A stretch of DNA of 64,000 bases from Deltaproteobacteria bacterium (GTDB lineage Bacteria; Desulfobacterota; Desulfobacteria; Desulfobacterales; Desulfatirhabdiaceae), in the NCBI GenBank assembly GCA_016219185.1, contig JACRBZ010000030.1, forward strand, positions 1-64,000. The letters are read 5' to 3'. The stretch's first letter is position 1, and the number at the start of each line of letters is the position of its first letter. The position numbers and the translations under genes were made by a program. The notes below the pieces were generated by a model. The model saw only the letters and a program-made list of their open reading frames with translations. It made no database searches and had not been told where the DNA came from. Positions 24,654 through 34,744 of this stretch are shown piece by piece.

Positions 24654-25481
24654 ATGAATGATATCCGTGTGGCGCTGGTAATTTTCCGGTCTTCGGTCGG
24701 GCAGGTCAGTGACAATCTGGACCGGATGGTGCGGTGGGTGCGCATGGCCGGACAGGCTGGCGCCGATGTGGTGTGCTTTCCGGAAATGAACATTTCCGGA
24801 TACAGCGTTCACTCTGCGGCTGTGATGAAACCCGAACGAATACCGGGTCCGGCCAGCCAGAGATTGTCCGCGCTGGCAAAAGGGGAAAAAATTGCCATCC
24901 TCGCCGGAATGGCCGAAATGGACGGTGCGGGCCTCTATGCCAGCCACATTCTGGCGACTCCGGACGGCCAGATCGGGGTTTATCGAAAGCTGCATATCCC
25001 GCCGCCAGAGCAGGGGATATTTTCACATGCAGATCAGGTTCCGGTATTTTCGATTAAAGGGGTGTTGTGCGGGGTCCAGTTGTGTTATGATATCCACTTT
25101 CCGGAACTGTCAATGCGGATGGCCGTAAAAGGGGCTGATGTTATTTTTTCCCCTCATGCCTCTCCACGCGGAACCCCACAGGAAAAATATGCTTCATGGA
25201 TGCGGCATTTGCCGGCCCGGGCCTATGACAACGGCGTTTTTGTCCTGGCCTGTAACCAGACCGGGGACAATGGTCAGGGGCTGCATTTCCCCGGACTTGC
25301 GCTGGCCATAGGGCCGGATGGCCATATTCTGAAAAAAGACGTCGGCGGCAATGAAAGCCTGCTGCTGGTTCTCCTGAAAGCCGAAGACATGGCTGCTGTC
25401 CGGAATCACCGGATGCGGTATTTTCTTCCGAACAGGCGGCCAGAGCTTTATCACTCATTTTATATGGAGGAATCCAGATGA
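24654..25481 (+). CDS. Carbon-nitrogen hydrolase (nitrilase superfamily)
   Basis: 275 aa from ATG 24654; a TTG at 24594 would add 20 residues with no family support, though neither start has a strong ribosome site. The Glu-Lys-Cys triad is visible: CFPEMNISGY, YRKLHIPP and QLCYDIHFPE. Members hydrolyse amides, carbamoyl compounds or nitriles. It overlaps the flavoprotein gene by four bases and heads a run with an ABC transporter, so the substrate may be imported by that system. Specificity cannot be read from the sequence. Confidence 0.88.
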   Translation: MNDIRVALVIFRSSVGQVSDNLDRMVRWVRMAGQAGADVVCFPEMNISGYSVHSAAVMKPERIPGPASQRLSALAKGEKIAILAGMAEMDGAGLYASHILATPDGQIGVYRKLHIPPPEQGIFSHADQVPVFSIKGVLCGVQLCYDIHFPELSMRMAVKGADVIFSPHASPRGTPQEKYASWMRHLPARAYDNGVFVLACNQTGDNGQGLHFPGLALAIGPDGHILKKDVGGNESLLLVLLKAEDMAAVRNHRMRYFLPNRRPELYHSFYMEESR

Positions 25482-26056
25482 AAATCGTGTGCTTATTGGG
25501 AAGCCCGAGACCCAGGGGAAATTCGACGGCTATTGCCGGGCATTTTTGTGAAACTGCTGAAAAAAAAGGCGCCAGCATACAGACTTTTGCGCTGAATAAA
25601 CTCAATTATCGCGGATGCCAGGCCTGTATGACCTGCAAGACCAAGCTGGATAAGTGCGTGCTTAAGGATGACCTGACGGATGTACTGGATGCGATTCGGG
25701 ACGCCGATATCCTGATAATGGCAACGCCGGTCTATTATGGAGAGGTTTCCAGTCAGATGAAGGCCTTTATTGACCGTACGTTTTCATATCTGGTTCCGGA
25801 TTATACCACCAATCCCGTTCCCAGTCGCCTGATGCCCGGAAAAAGGCTGGTATTTATCCAAACCCAGGGCCAGCCGGATGAAAAACAATTTGCCGATATC
25901 TTTCCCAGGTATGATTATTTTTTCAACTGGTACGGATTCAAGGATAATTATCTGATTCGCGGGTGCGGACTGATGACTGACGGAGATGCGCAAGCCCGGA
26001 GCGAAATCATGGGTCTTGCCGAAAAAACAGCCGATATGCTGGTTCAGAAAACTTGA
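25478..26056 (+). CDS. Iron-sulfur flavoprotein (flavodoxin-like NAD(P)H oxidoreductase)
   Basis: 192 aa. The FMN-binding loop LLGSPRPRGNST opens a flavodoxin-like fold. A compact Cys motif, CQACMTCKTKLDKC (CX2CX2CX6C), sits near residues 48-61, as in archaeal Isf proteins that hold a [4Fe-4S] cluster. TPVYYGEVSSQMKAFIDR is the typical FMN-contact segment. It probably reduces O2, peroxide or a small electron acceptor, and is cytoplasmic. It overlaps the nitrilase gene and lies 10 bases before the ABC ATPase gene. Confidence 0.88.
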   Translation: MKIVCLLGSPRPRGNSTAIAGHFCETAEKKGASIQTFALNKLNYRGCQACMTCKTKLDKCVLKDDLTDVLDAIRDADILIMATPVYYGEVSSQMKAFIDRTFSYLVPDYTTNPVPSRLMPGKRLVFIQTQGQPDEKQFADIFPRYDYFFNWYGFKDNYLIRGCGLMTDGDAQARSEIMGLAEKTADMLVQKT

Positions 26057-26066
26057 TGGTTGTCGG

Positions 26067-26765
26067 ATGGCCATGCAGATTGATTGCCAGGACATTTCCT
26101 ATCAATACCCCCAAACCGATACCCGTGTATTGGATCATCTGAGCTGCCAGGTGAACGGACCGGGGTTTCATGCCCTGTTTGGCCAGTCCGGTCTGGGAAA
26201 GACAACCCTGGCGAGAATGATCGCCCGGGAATTGACCGGGTATTCCGGGCAGATCCAATCCCGCCAGATTTCCGAAGTTCTCTATACTCACAATATGGAA
26301 CGGTTTCCAGGATGGGCCGGTATCGGGGATTTGATGGCATCCACCACGCCGGCCTTGCGCCAGGACAGGCTGAATATGCTGGTAAACGCCTTTGGAATTC
26401 AGTCCGTGATGAACGCCAGATTCAGTCAGTTGTCGCTGGGCCAGAAAAACCGGGCCAATCTGATCCGCTATCTGCTTCAGGAATTTGACCTGCTGATCAT
26501 GGATGAAAGTCTGGCCAATGTGGATGAAACCACCCGGGGCCGGATCATCGTTACCCTGAAAACCCTGTTTCCGGAAAAATGCTTTTTGTATATTTCCCAT
26601 AACATGATGGAAATCGCCAAATTCTGCGATCAGATTATCGTGCTGAGAAGCCCGCATAAGCATCCCCAAACCCATGTGATATCCGGACAAAACCTGATGA
26701 ATGAAAACGCCTTCGTGATGAAGGAACTGGAGCAGACCATGCTGGAGATCGTTCATGCTTCATAG
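26067..26765 (+). CDS. ABC transporter ATP-binding protein (NitT/TauT type)
   Basis: 232 aa from ATG 26067 (a second ATG at 26073 is equally possible). Walker A is FGQSGLGKTT, the signature LSLGQKN, Walker B LLIMDESLANVD and the H-loop ISHNM. It powers the importer formed with the next two genes. It overlaps the permease gene by 11 bases. The family imports nitrate, taurine, sulfonates or thiamine precursors. Confidence 0.92.
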   Translation: MAMQIDCQDISYQYPQTDTRVLDHLSCQVNGPGFHALFGQSGLGKTTLARMIARELTGYSGQIQSRQISEVLYTHNMERFPGWAGIGDLMASTTPALRQDRLNMLVNAFGIQSVMNARFSQLSLGQKNRANLIRYLLQEFDLLIMDESLANVDETTRGRIIVTLKTLFPEKCFLYISHNMMEIAKFCDQIIVLRSPHKHPQTHVISGQNLMNENAFVMKELEQTMLEIVHAS

Positions 26766-27501
26766 GCGCATCCAGCAGTTCATTCTGGTCTATTTTCTGG
26801 GACTTCTGGCCCTGCTTCTGTTAAAATATCTCCTGAGCCTTTCGGATTACGTGATTCCGGGTCCTGTTGAAATCTGGCAGACCGGCAAATCCGTCTTTGC
26901 AAGATATGTTTTCAATGTTCTGGATACGATGTGGATTGCGGTAGTCGGCCATATGGTTTCGATCATTCTGGCCTTTCTGGTGGGAATTGTCGGGCGCCAG
27001 AATTCGTGGATCGGATCCCTGATCAAGGCGGCTGCCTATAACATCCAGGCCTATCCCATCGTGGCGGTAGCCCCCATTATCTTTATTCTTCTGGGGGACG
27101 GGCTGATCACCCGACTGCTGATTGCGGTGCTGATCTGTTATTTCCCCCTGCTGCTGTCCGTAATCGGCATTTTGTCCGAACCGGTTGACAGCATCGAGCA
27201 TTTTTATGTGGCAACGAAAAGAATGAACTGGCGACTTCAGGTCCGGATCCGGGCCTATGAAAACATCAACAAGCTGACAACCGTCATCGCGGGCAGTGCG
27301 ACAATGGCGATGGTCGGAACGATCGTTGCGGAATTCATTGCGGCGGATGCCGGTATCGGATACAGTATTCGAACCGCGCTGTACCAGAGCGATCTGTCGA
27401 AAATTCTGACAGCCCTGTTTCTGATCGGTATCAGTACATCGCTCTATCTCACGGTCCTGGAGTGGATGGGAAACGTGATTCAGAAGAAGTGCCAGGCTTA
27501 G
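26755..27501 (+). CDS. ABC transporter permease (BPD, TauC/SsuC type)
   Basis: 248 aa with about six hydrophobic segments; the first begins near residue 9. The EAA-type cytoplasmic loop lies around residues 160-190 (NINKLTTVIAGSATM). It overlaps the ATPase gene and ends seven bases before the binding-protein gene, so the three form one transcript. Confidence 0.9.
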   Translation: MLHRRIQQFILVYFLGLLALLLLKYLLSLSDYVIPGPVEIWQTGKSVFARYVFNVLDTMWIAVVGHMVSIILAFLVGIVGRQNSWIGSLIKAAAYNIQAYPIVAVAPIIFILLGDGLITRLLIAVLICYFPLLLSVIGILSEPVDSIEHFYVATKRMNWRLQVRIRAYENINKLTTVIAGSATMAMVGTIVAEFIAADAGIGYSIRTALYQSDLSKILTALFLIGISTSLYLTVLEWMGNVIQKKCQA

Positions 27502-27508
27502 GGGCCGG

Positions 27509-28498
27509 ATGAAACATATCAAAACAATCGTTTGGGCAGGCGTTTGGCTGATTCTATTCGGGAGGGCCGGGGACTGCGGGGACTTGACGCCGGTGTCCTA
27601 CCGCCTGAAATGGCTGTTTAACACCAGTGTCGTCGGAGATCTCTATGCGGATGTGCATGGGGCATTTGCCAGACACGGCCTTAAGGTGACGGTAAAGGAA
27701 GGGGGCCCTGAACGCGATGCCATCAAGGAGCTTGAGCTGGGTTATGCCCAGTTTGGCGTGGCGTCGGCGGACCAGGTGATTCGGGCAGTGGCAAAGGGAT
27801 CCCCGATTGTGGTCATCGCTCAGCTCTTTCAGGTGAATCCGCTGCAATGGGTGTATCGAAGCGATAAACTGACTCTCGACAGTCCGGCGGCCATAAGATC
27901 TTTTGTCAGTGGAAAAACCCTGGGGGTCACTTTCGGGGGAAACGATGAAACCATTATGCGGACCCTTCTGGCCAAATTCGGCATCAGCGAAGCATCGGTG
28001 AATATGTACAGTGTTCGCTATGATTACACGCCGTTTTATGAGGGGAAGGTCGATTTGTGGCCGGTTTATATCAATGCCCAGGGCATTATTATTCAGGACA
28101 AACTTGAGAAGGCCGGAGAAAGGGTCGGCTTCTTCAATCCCGATGCATTCGGGGTGAAGTTTGTGGCAAATTCCGTGGTTTCATCCCAAAAGATGTTCAG
28201 CGAACAGCCGGGCATCGTGAATGAATTTCGAAAGGCGCTGATCGAGGGCTGGCAGGATGCGGTGGCTCCGGAAAACAACGAGAAGGCGGTTTCTGTGCTC
28301 CGCCGGTTCGACAAAGACACGCCGGTTGAGATCATTCGCAGACAGCTTGCGGCAACACGCGGTCTCATCAAGCCGGGGCCGGAAAGCGTCATCGGAAGCA
28401 TTGATATCCCTGCCTGGAAACAGACCGAGCAGATCATGCTGGATCAAAAACTGATTTCAGGACCGGTTCATCTGGATAAGATATTAAAACCGTTTTAA
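27509..28498 (+). CDS. ABC transporter substrate-binding protein (NMT1/THI5-like)
   Basis: 329 aa. A hydrophobic N-terminus (residues 5-18) ending near GRAGDCG suggests a signal peptide, possibly a lipoprotein. The mature part fits the NMT1/THI5 fold: LKWLFNTSV, GGPERDAIKELELG, FGVASADQV and WPVYINAQGI. In THI5-type systems the ligand is a hydroxymethylpyrimidine, in others a sulfonate or nitrate; which applies here is open. It is last in the nitrilase-flavoprotein-ABC run; a GCGATGG/CCATCGC hairpin follows. Confidence 0.88.
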   Translation: MKHIKTIVWAGVWLILFGRAGDCGDLTPVSYRLKWLFNTSVVGDLYADVHGAFARHGLKVTVKEGGPERDAIKELELGYAQFGVASADQVIRAVAKGSPIVVIAQLFQVNPLQWVYRSDKLTLDSPAAIRSFVSGKTLGVTFGGNDETIMRTLLAKFGISEASVNMYSVRYDYTPFYEGKVDLWPVYINAQGIIIQDKLEKAGERVGFFNPDAFGVKFVANSVVSSQKMFSEQPGIVNEFRKALIEGWQDAVAPENNEKAVSVLRRFDKDTPVEIIRRQLAATRGLIKPGPESVIGSIDIPAWKQTEQIMLDQKLISGPVHLDKILKPF

Positions 28499-28518
28499 AA
28501 CGAAAATTATTCATTGCT

Positions 28519-28538
28519 GCGATGGTGCAGTCCATCGC
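28519..28538 (+). terminator. Hairpin after the binding-protein gene
   Basis: A perfect 7-bp stem (28519-28525 with 28532-28538, loop TGCAGT) lies 20 bases after the stop. No T-run follows, so termination is uncertain. Confidence 0.4.
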
Positions 28539-28598
28539 TTAGAATGCCTGGCACCCCCCTGTTTGTTTTTTTACCAGGCCGTTTAGATTGAAAACCGA

Positions 28599-28628
28599 TT
28601 GACAGTATTCAATAAAATAGATTATTAA
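28599..28628 (+). promoter_or_regulatory. Candidate promoter for the Rho-N-like gene
   Basis: TTGACA (28599-28604), 18 bases, then TATTAA (28623-28628) in AT-rich DNA, about 80 bases before the start at 28707. Confidence 0.5.
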
Positions 28629-28706
28629 TAAAATTTTTATGATGCGGGGGCAGAAGAAGATTGCCTCCGCTTGTGCTTTTAACTTGGGAAAGGAGAACGA
28701 GTTGTT

Positions 28707-29033
28707 ATGGGAGGCAGCAAAAAGAAGGCCGAAAAAGAAAAACCTCTTGATAAAATGACGGTAAAAGAGCTTAGAGATCTGGCCAAAGAATCCACGGATC
28801 TGACGGGGGTTTTTGGGATGAACAAGCCGGAGCTCATCACTGAAATAAAAAAAGCCCGCGGAATTGTGGAGGAAGTTTCCGGAAAAACCAATTCCACGGT
28901 TCGTGAGATCAAGAAAAAGATGCGGGAACTGAAAGTGGTTCAGGCAGCCGCCGTGACTGAAGACAATCTACGGATGGCCAGGATTTATAAGAAAAAAATC
29001 ATTCGCCTGAAAAAACAGACCCGAAAAGCCTAA
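28707..29033 (+). CDS. Small Rho-N/SAP-like domain protein
   Basis: 108 aa, very basic. Residues 12-50 (KMTVKELRDLAKE ... GMNKPELITEIKKARG) match the Rho N-terminal/SAP-like fold that binds nucleic acid. The second half is a Lys/Arg-rich helix similar in character to ribosomal L29 (AAAVTEDNLRMARIYKKKI). A GGAAAGGAG lies before the ATG. It probably binds RNA or DNA; no closer function can be given. Confidence 0.7.
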   Translation: MGGSKKKAEKEKPLDKMTVKELRDLAKESTDLTGVFGMNKPELITEIKKARGIVEEVSGKTNSTVREIKKKMRELKVVQAAAVTEDNLRMARIYKKKIIRLKKQTRKA

Positions 29034-29132
29034 GCGGGCCGGGAACCATAATTTTTTCGCAAAGGCGCAAAGGTCCCAGGAAAACGTGTTGAATCTTTTT
29101 CGGGCTTTGCGGCTTTGCGTATGGATTGAGGC

Positions 29133-29720
29133 ATGATGATTGATCCGGATTCCATTGCATTTGATTTTGACGGTGTTCTGGCAGATACCATGACGCTGTT
29201 TCTCGACATTGCCAGAAAAGACTATCAGGTTCAGAATCTTCGTTATGAAGACATCACCTGTTATATGCTGAAGGACTGTCTTGAAATGGATGCGGATCTG
29301 ATCGAAACGATTATTCAACGGATACAGGATGGCAGTTACACGGTTCCGCTGAAGCCGATGGCCGGCGCAGTGGAGGTGTTGACCCGGCTTGAAAAATTCA
29401 GCAGTCCGATTTTGTTTGTAACGGCCCGGCCCTATACCGGTCCGATTCTGGACTGGATTCAAAGCATCCTGCGGTTGAACACCGAGGCGATAAAGGTGAT
29501 AACAACAGGGTCCTTTGACGCCAAAGCGGATATCCTGCGGGATCACCGGGTTGCTTATTTTGTTGAAGACCGGCTGGAGACCTGTTTTCAGTTAAAAGAT
29601 GCCGGCGTTGAGCCGGTTGTTTTCAGGCAACCCTGGAATCGGAAAACCCATCCGTTTCATGAAGTCGGTTCCTGGAAGGACATCCATTCACTGATCGATT
29701 GGAAAGAGGAAACCCCGTGA
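29133..29720 (+). CDS. HAD-superfamily phosphatase
   Basis: 195 aa. Motif I is FDFDGVLADT with the nucleophile Asp, motif II is FVTARP, and FVEDRLETC contains the metal-binding acids of motif III/IV. This resembles small haloacid dehalogenase-type nucleotidases or sugar phosphatases. The start may be either of two adjacent ATGs (29133 or 29136). It ends one base before the xerC start codon. Confidence 0.82.
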   Translation: MMIDPDSIAFDFDGVLADTMTLFLDIARKDYQVQNLRYEDITCYMLKDCLEMDADLIETIIQRIQDGSYTVPLKPMAGAVEVLTRLEKFSSPILFVTARPYTGPILDWIQSILRLNTEAIKVITTGSFDAKADILRDHRVAYFVEDRLETCFQLKDAGVEPVVFRQPWNRKTHPFHEVGSWKDIHSLIDWKEETP

Positions 29721-29721
29721 A

Positions 29722-30633
29722 TTGAGTTCCGTAATTTCTCTGGTTCGGCATTTCATCGAAGCCCTTTCTTCAGAAAAAGGATATTCGGCCAATACCTGCC
29801 GGGCTTATGCACACGATCTCGAGGAATTTGTTTCGCTCAGCGCGGTGTTTCTGGAAAAAAATCTTCAGGATGTTCCTGTTGAACTCCTGGATGCACTGGC
29901 GATCCGACGGCATATCGGTTATCTTTATAAGACGAATACAAAGATGTCCATTGGCAGAAAGCTTTCAGCCATCCGGTCATTTTTCAGATTTCTCGTCAGA
30001 CAGGGCATACTGGATGCGAGTCCGGCAGAGATGATTCAAAATCCCCGAACCGAAAGCCCAATCCCTGTATTTCTTCCCATCGATGAGATGTTCAGGCTTC
30101 TGGATTCGGTTTCCGCGGATTCACTTTCCGGTCAGCGGGATCGCGCCATACTGGAAATGCTCTATTCTGCAGGGCTTCGCGTCTCGGAGCTGACAGCCAT
30201 GAATGTCCATGATGTGGATTATGACCAGTCCGTGATTCGGGTCTGCGGAAAGGGAAACAAGCAGCGGGTGACACCGGTGGGGAAAAAGGCGCTGGCCGCG
30301 CTGAAGGCCTACCGGGAGTGCCTGGCACGTCAGGCCGGCATTGGGTTTCTTGAAAATGGGCCTTTGTTTTTGAATCTTCGTGGCGGCCGGCTGACATCCC
30401 GGTCGGTTGCCCGTATCCTGAATAAATGGGCACTGAAATGCAACCTTTCCATACCGGTGTTTCCTCATGCCATGCGGCACAGCTTTGCAACGCACCTGCT
30501 GGATTCCGGCGCGGATTTAAGGATTGTGCAGGAGCTTCTGGGGCACAAACGGCTGTCCACCACCCAGAAATATACCCATGTGAGCATGGATAAGCTGATG
30601 GAAACTTATGATAAGGCCCATCCCAGAAAGTGA
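29722..30633 (+). CDS. xerC: Tyrosine recombinase XerC
   Basis: 303 aa from a TTG start; no nearby ATG fits. The N-terminal SAM-like core-binding domain (YSANTCRAYAHDLEEF) is followed by the catalytic domain with Arg in GLRVSEL, Lys in GKGNKQR, HAMRHSFATHLL, GHKRLSTTQKYTHV and the Tyr nucleophile. All catalytic residues are intact. It resolves chromosome dimers at dif with XerD. Its neighbours hslV and hslU are the conserved chromosomal context, so it is not a mobile-element integrase. Confidence 0.93.
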   Translation: MSSVISLVRHFIEALSSEKGYSANTCRAYAHDLEEFVSLSAVFLEKNLQDVPVELLDALAIRRHIGYLYKTNTKMSIGRKLSAIRSFFRFLVRQGILDASPAEMIQNPRTESPIPVFLPIDEMFRLLDSVSADSLSGQRDRAILEMLYSAGLRVSELTAMNVHDVDYDQSVIRVCGKGNKQRVTPVGKKALAALKAYRECLARQAGIGFLENGPLFLNLRGGRLTSRSVARILNKWALKCNLSIPVFPHAMRHSFATHLLDSGADLRIVQELLGHKRLSTTQKYTHVSMDKLMETYDKAHPRK

Positions 30634-30643
30634 GGAGACCCCA

Positions 30644-31174
30644 TTGGGATTTCACGGAACGACCATACTGGCGCTTCGACACAAGGGGAAGGTGATTGTT
30701 GCCGGCGACGGCCAGGTGACGCTGAATACCACCATTGTCAAGCATAAGGCCAAAAAAGTCAGGCGGATCTATAACGAAAAGATCATCGTGGGGTTTGCCG
30801 GAGCCACGGCAGATGCCCTGCATCTTTCCGAGCTGCTTGAAGGCAAGCTGGAACGGTTCAACGGCAACCTTACCCGGGCTGCGGTCGAGCTGACCAGGGA
30901 GTGGCGAACCGATAAATACCTGAGGCGGCTCGAGGCCATGATGATTGCCGTTGATGACAGCCGGACTTTTCTGCTCTCCGGAAATGGCGATATCATTGAG
31001 CCGGATGAGGGCGTGATCGGCATCGGCTCCGGAGGCGCGATCGTTCAGGCCGCTGCCACGGCACTGGTGCGGCATTCGTCCCTCGAACCCCGGGAAATCG
31101 TCGAAAAATCCATGGCCATTGCCGCATCTCTTTGTATTTACACCAATACGGACATCACCATTGAAGAACTATAG
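30644..31174 (+). CDS. hslV: ATP-dependent protease peptidase subunit HslV
   Basis: 176 aa from TTG 30644 with GAGGAG six bases upstream; an ATG at 30608 inside xerC would add an atypical tail. The catalytic N-terminal Thr lies in FHGTTIL and is exposed after removal of a few residues. GDGQVTLN and GSGGAIVQAA are family landmarks. HslV forms the proteolytic double hexamer with HslU. The start overlaps the end of xerC by SD sequence only (stop at 30631). Confidence 0.95.
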   Translation: MGFHGTTILALRHKGKVIVAGDGQVTLNTTIVKHKAKKVRRIYNEKIIVGFAGATADALHLSELLEGKLERFNGNLTRAAVELTREWRTDKYLRRLEAMMIAVDDSRTFLLSGNGDIIEPDEGVIGIGSGGAIVQAAATALVRHSSLEPREIVEKSMAIAASLCIYTNTDITIEEL

Positions 31175-31219
31175 ATGATTATTTTTTACGGCTTCTTACA
31201 GGACAATCAGCGATAACCC

Positions 31220-32587
31220 ATGAATTCCCTGAAACCATCTGAAATTGTAATCGAACTGGATAAATACATTGTCGGTCAGCATCGCGCCAAGCGCTCCGTG
31301 GCCATTGCCCTGAGAAATCGCTGGCGCAGGCAGCAGGTTGCGGAAGACCTTCGCGATGAAATCGCTCCGAAAAACATTATCCTGATCGGACCCACCGGCG
31401 TTGGGAAAACGGAAATCGCCCGCCGGCTTTCCAAACTGACGGATTCCCCGTTTTATAAGGTTGAAGCCTCCAAGTTTACCGAGGTCGGTTACGTGGGCCG
31501 GGATGTTGAATCCATGATCCGGGATCTGCTGGAGCTGACCATCAACCTGCTGAAAACCCGGGAACAGGATGCCATAAAGCCCAAGGCCAGAGCCATCGCC
31601 GAGGAAAGAATGCTGGATTTGCTGCTGCCGCCGAAACCCAGGCTTCAGCAGGGCGAAACCGCCAAGGAGGCGCAGCTTGAGGTGGTGACCACGGGTACGG
31701 ATGAGTCCTTTTCCACCCGTGAAAAACTTCGCGGCATGCTGCGTGCCGGAAAACTGGACACCCGCTATGTGGATCTGGATGTTCCCGACAGATCCATGCC
31801 CACTGTGGAAATTTTTTCCAATGTCGGCATGGAAGAAATGGGTATTAATTTTAAAGATATGCTGGGCGGTCTGCTGCCCAAGAATACGCGGCGAAGAAAG
31901 ATCAAGGTTCCGGAAGCCATGGAGCTTCTTTCTCAGGAAGAAGCTCAGAACCTGATCGATATGGACAAGGTGATTCGTCAGGCCAGGGAAAAAGTGGAAC
32001 AGTCCGGAATCATTTTCCTGGACGAAATTGACAAAATCGTCGGCAAAGGCGGCAGCCAGGGCCCGGATGTTTCCCGCGAAGGGGTGCAGCGGGATTTGCT
32101 GCCCATTGTGGAAGGCTCTACCGTTACCACCAAGTACGGCCCGGTCAAAACCGACCATATTCTGTTTATCGCATCCGGTGCATTTCATACCATCAAGCCT
32201 TCGGATCTGATTCCGGAGCTTCAGGGCCGTTTCCCCATCCGGGTGGAACTGGACTCTCTGAGCCGGCAGGATTTTTTCAGAATTCTGACCGAACCTCAAA
32301 ATGCCCTGGTCCTTCAGTACACGGAGCTTCTGAAAACCGAAGGCATTGATGTGGTATTTGAAACCAGCGCCATTGAACGCATTGCCGCAATTGCTGAGGA
32401 AGTCAATACCATGACCGAAAACATCGGCGCCAGACGACTGCACACCTTGATGGAGTGCCTTCTGGATGACATTCTTTTCGATGCGCCGGACATGCAGGAA
32501 AAAAAGATTGTCATCGACGGCGATCGCGTGGATTCCAAATTGAAAGCCATAAAAAGCAACGAAGACCTGAGCCGATATATATTATAA
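31220..32587 (+). CDS. hslU: HslU ATPase (unfoldase of HslUV)
   Basis: 455 aa, standard length. Walker A is GPTGVGKTE, the I-domain is inserted after about residue 110, Walker B is IIFLDEID, and the C-terminal SRYIL-type tail (LSRYIL) that opens HslV is present. It unfolds substrates for HslV in the cytoplasm. ATG at 31220 is 45 bases after hslV. Confidence 0.97.
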   Translation: MNSLKPSEIVIELDKYIVGQHRAKRSVAIALRNRWRRQQVAEDLRDEIAPKNIILIGPTGVGKTEIARRLSKLTDSPFYKVEASKFTEVGYVGRDVESMIRDLLELTINLLKTREQDAIKPKARAIAEERMLDLLLPPKPRLQQGETAKEAQLEVVTTGTDESFSTREKLRGMLRAGKLDTRYVDLDVPDRSMPTVEIFSNVGMEEMGINFKDMLGGLLPKNTRRRKIKVPEAMELLSQEEAQNLIDMDKVIRQAREKVEQSGIIFLDEIDKIVGKGGSQGPDVSREGVQRDLLPIVEGSTVTTKYGPVKTDHILFIASGAFHTIKPSDLIPELQGRFPIRVELDSLSRQDFFRILTEPQNALVLQYTELLKTEGIDVVFETSAIERIAAIAEEVNTMTENIGARRLHTLMECLLDDILFDAPDMQEKKIVIDGDRVDSKLKAIKSNEDLSRYIL

Positions 32588-32657
32588 TCGTGAGGTGTCA
32601 AGAGTGAGGCGTGATACGCAACGCCTGATGCATTGCTTTTATTGAGGAGACTTTGTT

Positions 32658-33533
32658 ATGACCCCGAATGTCGCAGATATCCTGGTTGAATCCCTGCCCT
32701 ACATCCGCCGGTTTTCCGGAATGACCCTGGTGGTCAAATATGGCGGCCATGCCATGGTGGATGAACAGCTTAAAGCGGATTTTGCCCGGGATATTACGCT
32801 GCTGAAATTTATCGGCCTGAATCCGGTCATCGTTCATGGCGGCGGGCCGCAGATCAACTCGGTATTGAGCCGCATGGGCATCTGCCCGCAGTTTGTTCGC
32901 GGCATGAGGCTGACCGATGAGCCCACGATGGATGTGGTGGAAATGGTCCTGGGCGGAAAGCTGAACAAGGCCATTGTGGCCCAGATCAACCAGCATGGCG
33001 GGAAGGCAGTGGGCTTGAGCGGCAAGGACGGGGGGCTGATCACGGCTGAAAAACTTCACATCGTCTATCAGCCGGATGAAAACAGTCCGCCGGAAATCAT
33101 TGATCCGGGCCTGGTGGGGCAGGTGACGCAGATCAACCCGGAGATCATCCATACCCTGACCCAGCACGGGTTTATACCGGTGATCGCGCCGGTAGGCGCC
33201 GGCGTTGAAGGCGAAACCTACAACATCAATGCGGATCTGGTGGCCAGCCATGTGGCCATGGCGCTGACCGCCGGCCGGCTTATTCTGCTGACCGATGTGG
33301 ATGGCATTCTGGATGCTTCAGGTGCACTGATTTCCTCGCTGAACGCGGAAATCGCCCATCGCATGATTCAGGAAAAAACCATATCCGGCGGCATGATTCC
33401 CAAGGTGGAATATGCCCTGGAGGCGGTTGAACGGGGGGTTCAGAAAGTGCATATCATCAACGGCACCCGGCGGCATGCGCTGCTGCTGGAACTCTTTACA
33501 GACAAAGGAATCGGAACAGAGGTGACGTTATGA
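32658..33533 (+). CDS. argB: N-acetylglutamate kinase
   Basis: 291 aa. Phosphorylates N-acetyl-L-glutamate, the second step of arginine synthesis. Seen are the kinase glycine loops VVKYGGHAM and [10 protein letters not shown], the substrate segment YNINADLVA and [14 protein letters not shown] precedes the ATG. It overlaps argD by four bases (ATGA) and begins the arg operon. Confidence 0.96.
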   Translation: MTPNVADILVESLPYIRRFSGMTLVVKYGGHAMVDEQLKADFARDITLLKFIGLNPVIVHGGGPQINSVLSRMGICPQFVRGMRLTDEPTMDVVEMVLGGKLNKAIVAQINQHGGKAVGLSGKDGGLITAEKLHIVYQPDENSPPEIIDPGLVGQVTQINPEIIHTLTQHGFIPVIAPVGAGVEGETYNINADLVASHVAMALTAGRLILLTDVDGILDASGALISSLNAEIAHRMIQEKTISGGMIPKVEYALEAVERGVQKVHIINGTRRHALLLELFTDKGIGTEVTL

Positions 33534-34732
33534 CAGTGGAACAGGCAAAAATGGATGCCCGCAAATGGATGGCACAGGCAGACGGGGTGATGGCCGCAAC
33601 TTATAAGCGGACACCGGTTGTGTTTTCACGGGGGAGCGGCTGTACGCTGTGGGATACCGAAGGCCGGTCTTATCTGGATTTTGTCGCGGGCATCGCGGTG
33701 TGCAATCTCGGCCATGCCCATCCCGCGGTTTCCAATGCCCTGAGCGAACAGGCCAGGACCCTGGTTCATGTGTCCAATCTCTATTACACGATTCCGCAGA
33801 CCGAACTGGCGTCCTGGCTGGTCGATCACAGCTTCGGCGACAAGGTTTTTTTCTGCAACAGCGGGGCCGAAGCCAACGAGGCCGCCATCAAACTGGCGCG
33901 AAAATATTTCAAGGACAGGGCAGAGCCGGATCGGTACCGGATTATTTCCATGATCCAGTCCTTTCATGGCAGAACCCTGGGCACTCTTTCCGCGACCGGC
34001 CAGGATAAAATCAAACAGGGGTTTTCGCCCATTCTGGAAGGCTTTGACTTTGTGCCGTTTAATGATATCCAGGCGATCCGGGACAAAATCAGCGTATCGA
34101 CCTGCGCCATCCTGCTGGAGCCGGTTCAGGGCGAAGGCGGCATTCGTAGCGCTGATCCGGAATTTCTTCAAGAAGTTCGCCGGCTCTGCGATGAAACCGG
34201 CACCCTCTTGATTTTTGACGAGATTCAAACCGGAATCGGCCGAACCGGCAAACTCTTTGCTTACGAGCATTTCGGGATTGAGCCCGATATCATGACCCTT
34301 GCCAAGGCCCTTGCCAATGGCCTTCCCATCGGAGCCATGCTGGCAAAAGAATCCGTGGCCGCGGCGTTCGTTCCCGGATCCCATGCTTCGACGTTCGGTG
34401 GAACGCCGCTGGTAACCGCCGTATCCCTCTGTGTTCTGAAAACCCTGGATCAGGAGGACATCATCGGGCATTGCGCGGAAGTGGGCCGATATTTTAAAGA
34501 GCGGTTGGTGGAATTGAAAAGCCGGCATGATTCCGTGGTGGATGTTCGCGGTCTGGGACTGCTGCTGGGAATGGAGCTGAACACAGACGGCCTGCCGCTG
34601 GTTCAGGCCTGCCTGGAAAAAGGATTTGTGATCAACTGCGTTCAGGGCAATACCCTGCGCTTTGTCCCGCCGCTGATTGTTCAGAAGGCGGAAATCGACC
34701 GGCTGATCCATTGTCTGGATGGAATTTTGTAA
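33530..34732 (+). CDS. argD: Acetylornithine aminotransferase
   Basis: 400 aa. A class III PLP aminotransferase: [46 protein letters not shown], and the PLP Lys in [10 protein letters not shown] near residue 258. Acts after ArgC in arginine synthesis and can also serve in lysine synthesis. It is translationally coupled to argB. A repeat-like spacer separates it from argF. Confidence 0.95.
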   Translation: MTVEQAKMDARKWMAQADGVMAATYKRTPVVFSRGSGCTLWDTEGRSYLDFVAGIAVCNLGHAHPAVSNALSEQARTLVHVSNLYYTIPQTELASWLVDHSFGDKVFFCNSGAEANEAAIKLARKYFKDRAEPDRYRIISMIQSFHGRTLGTLSATGQDKIKQGFSPILEGFDFVPFNDIQAIRDKISVSTCAILLEPVQGEGGIRSADPEFLQEVRRLCDETGTLLIFDEIQTGIGRTGKLFAYEHFGIEPDIMTLAKALANGLPIGAMLAKESVAAAFVPGSHASTFGGTPLVTAVSLCVLKTLDQEDIIGHCAEVGRYFKERLVELKSRHDSVVDVRGLGLLLGMELNTDGLPLVQACLEKGFVINCVQGNTLRFVPPLIVQKAEIDRLIHCLDGIL

Positions 34733-34744
34733 AAAGTAAAAATT

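Noticed and set aside
29722..30633. Mobile-element integrase
   Set aside because: Although a tyrosine recombinase, it is followed by hslV and hslU, the usual place of xerC, and no attachment sites or cargo are seen.
31196..32443. Long open frame antisense to hslU
   Set aside because: hslU is complete and conserved on the other strand; the antisense product has no family motifs.
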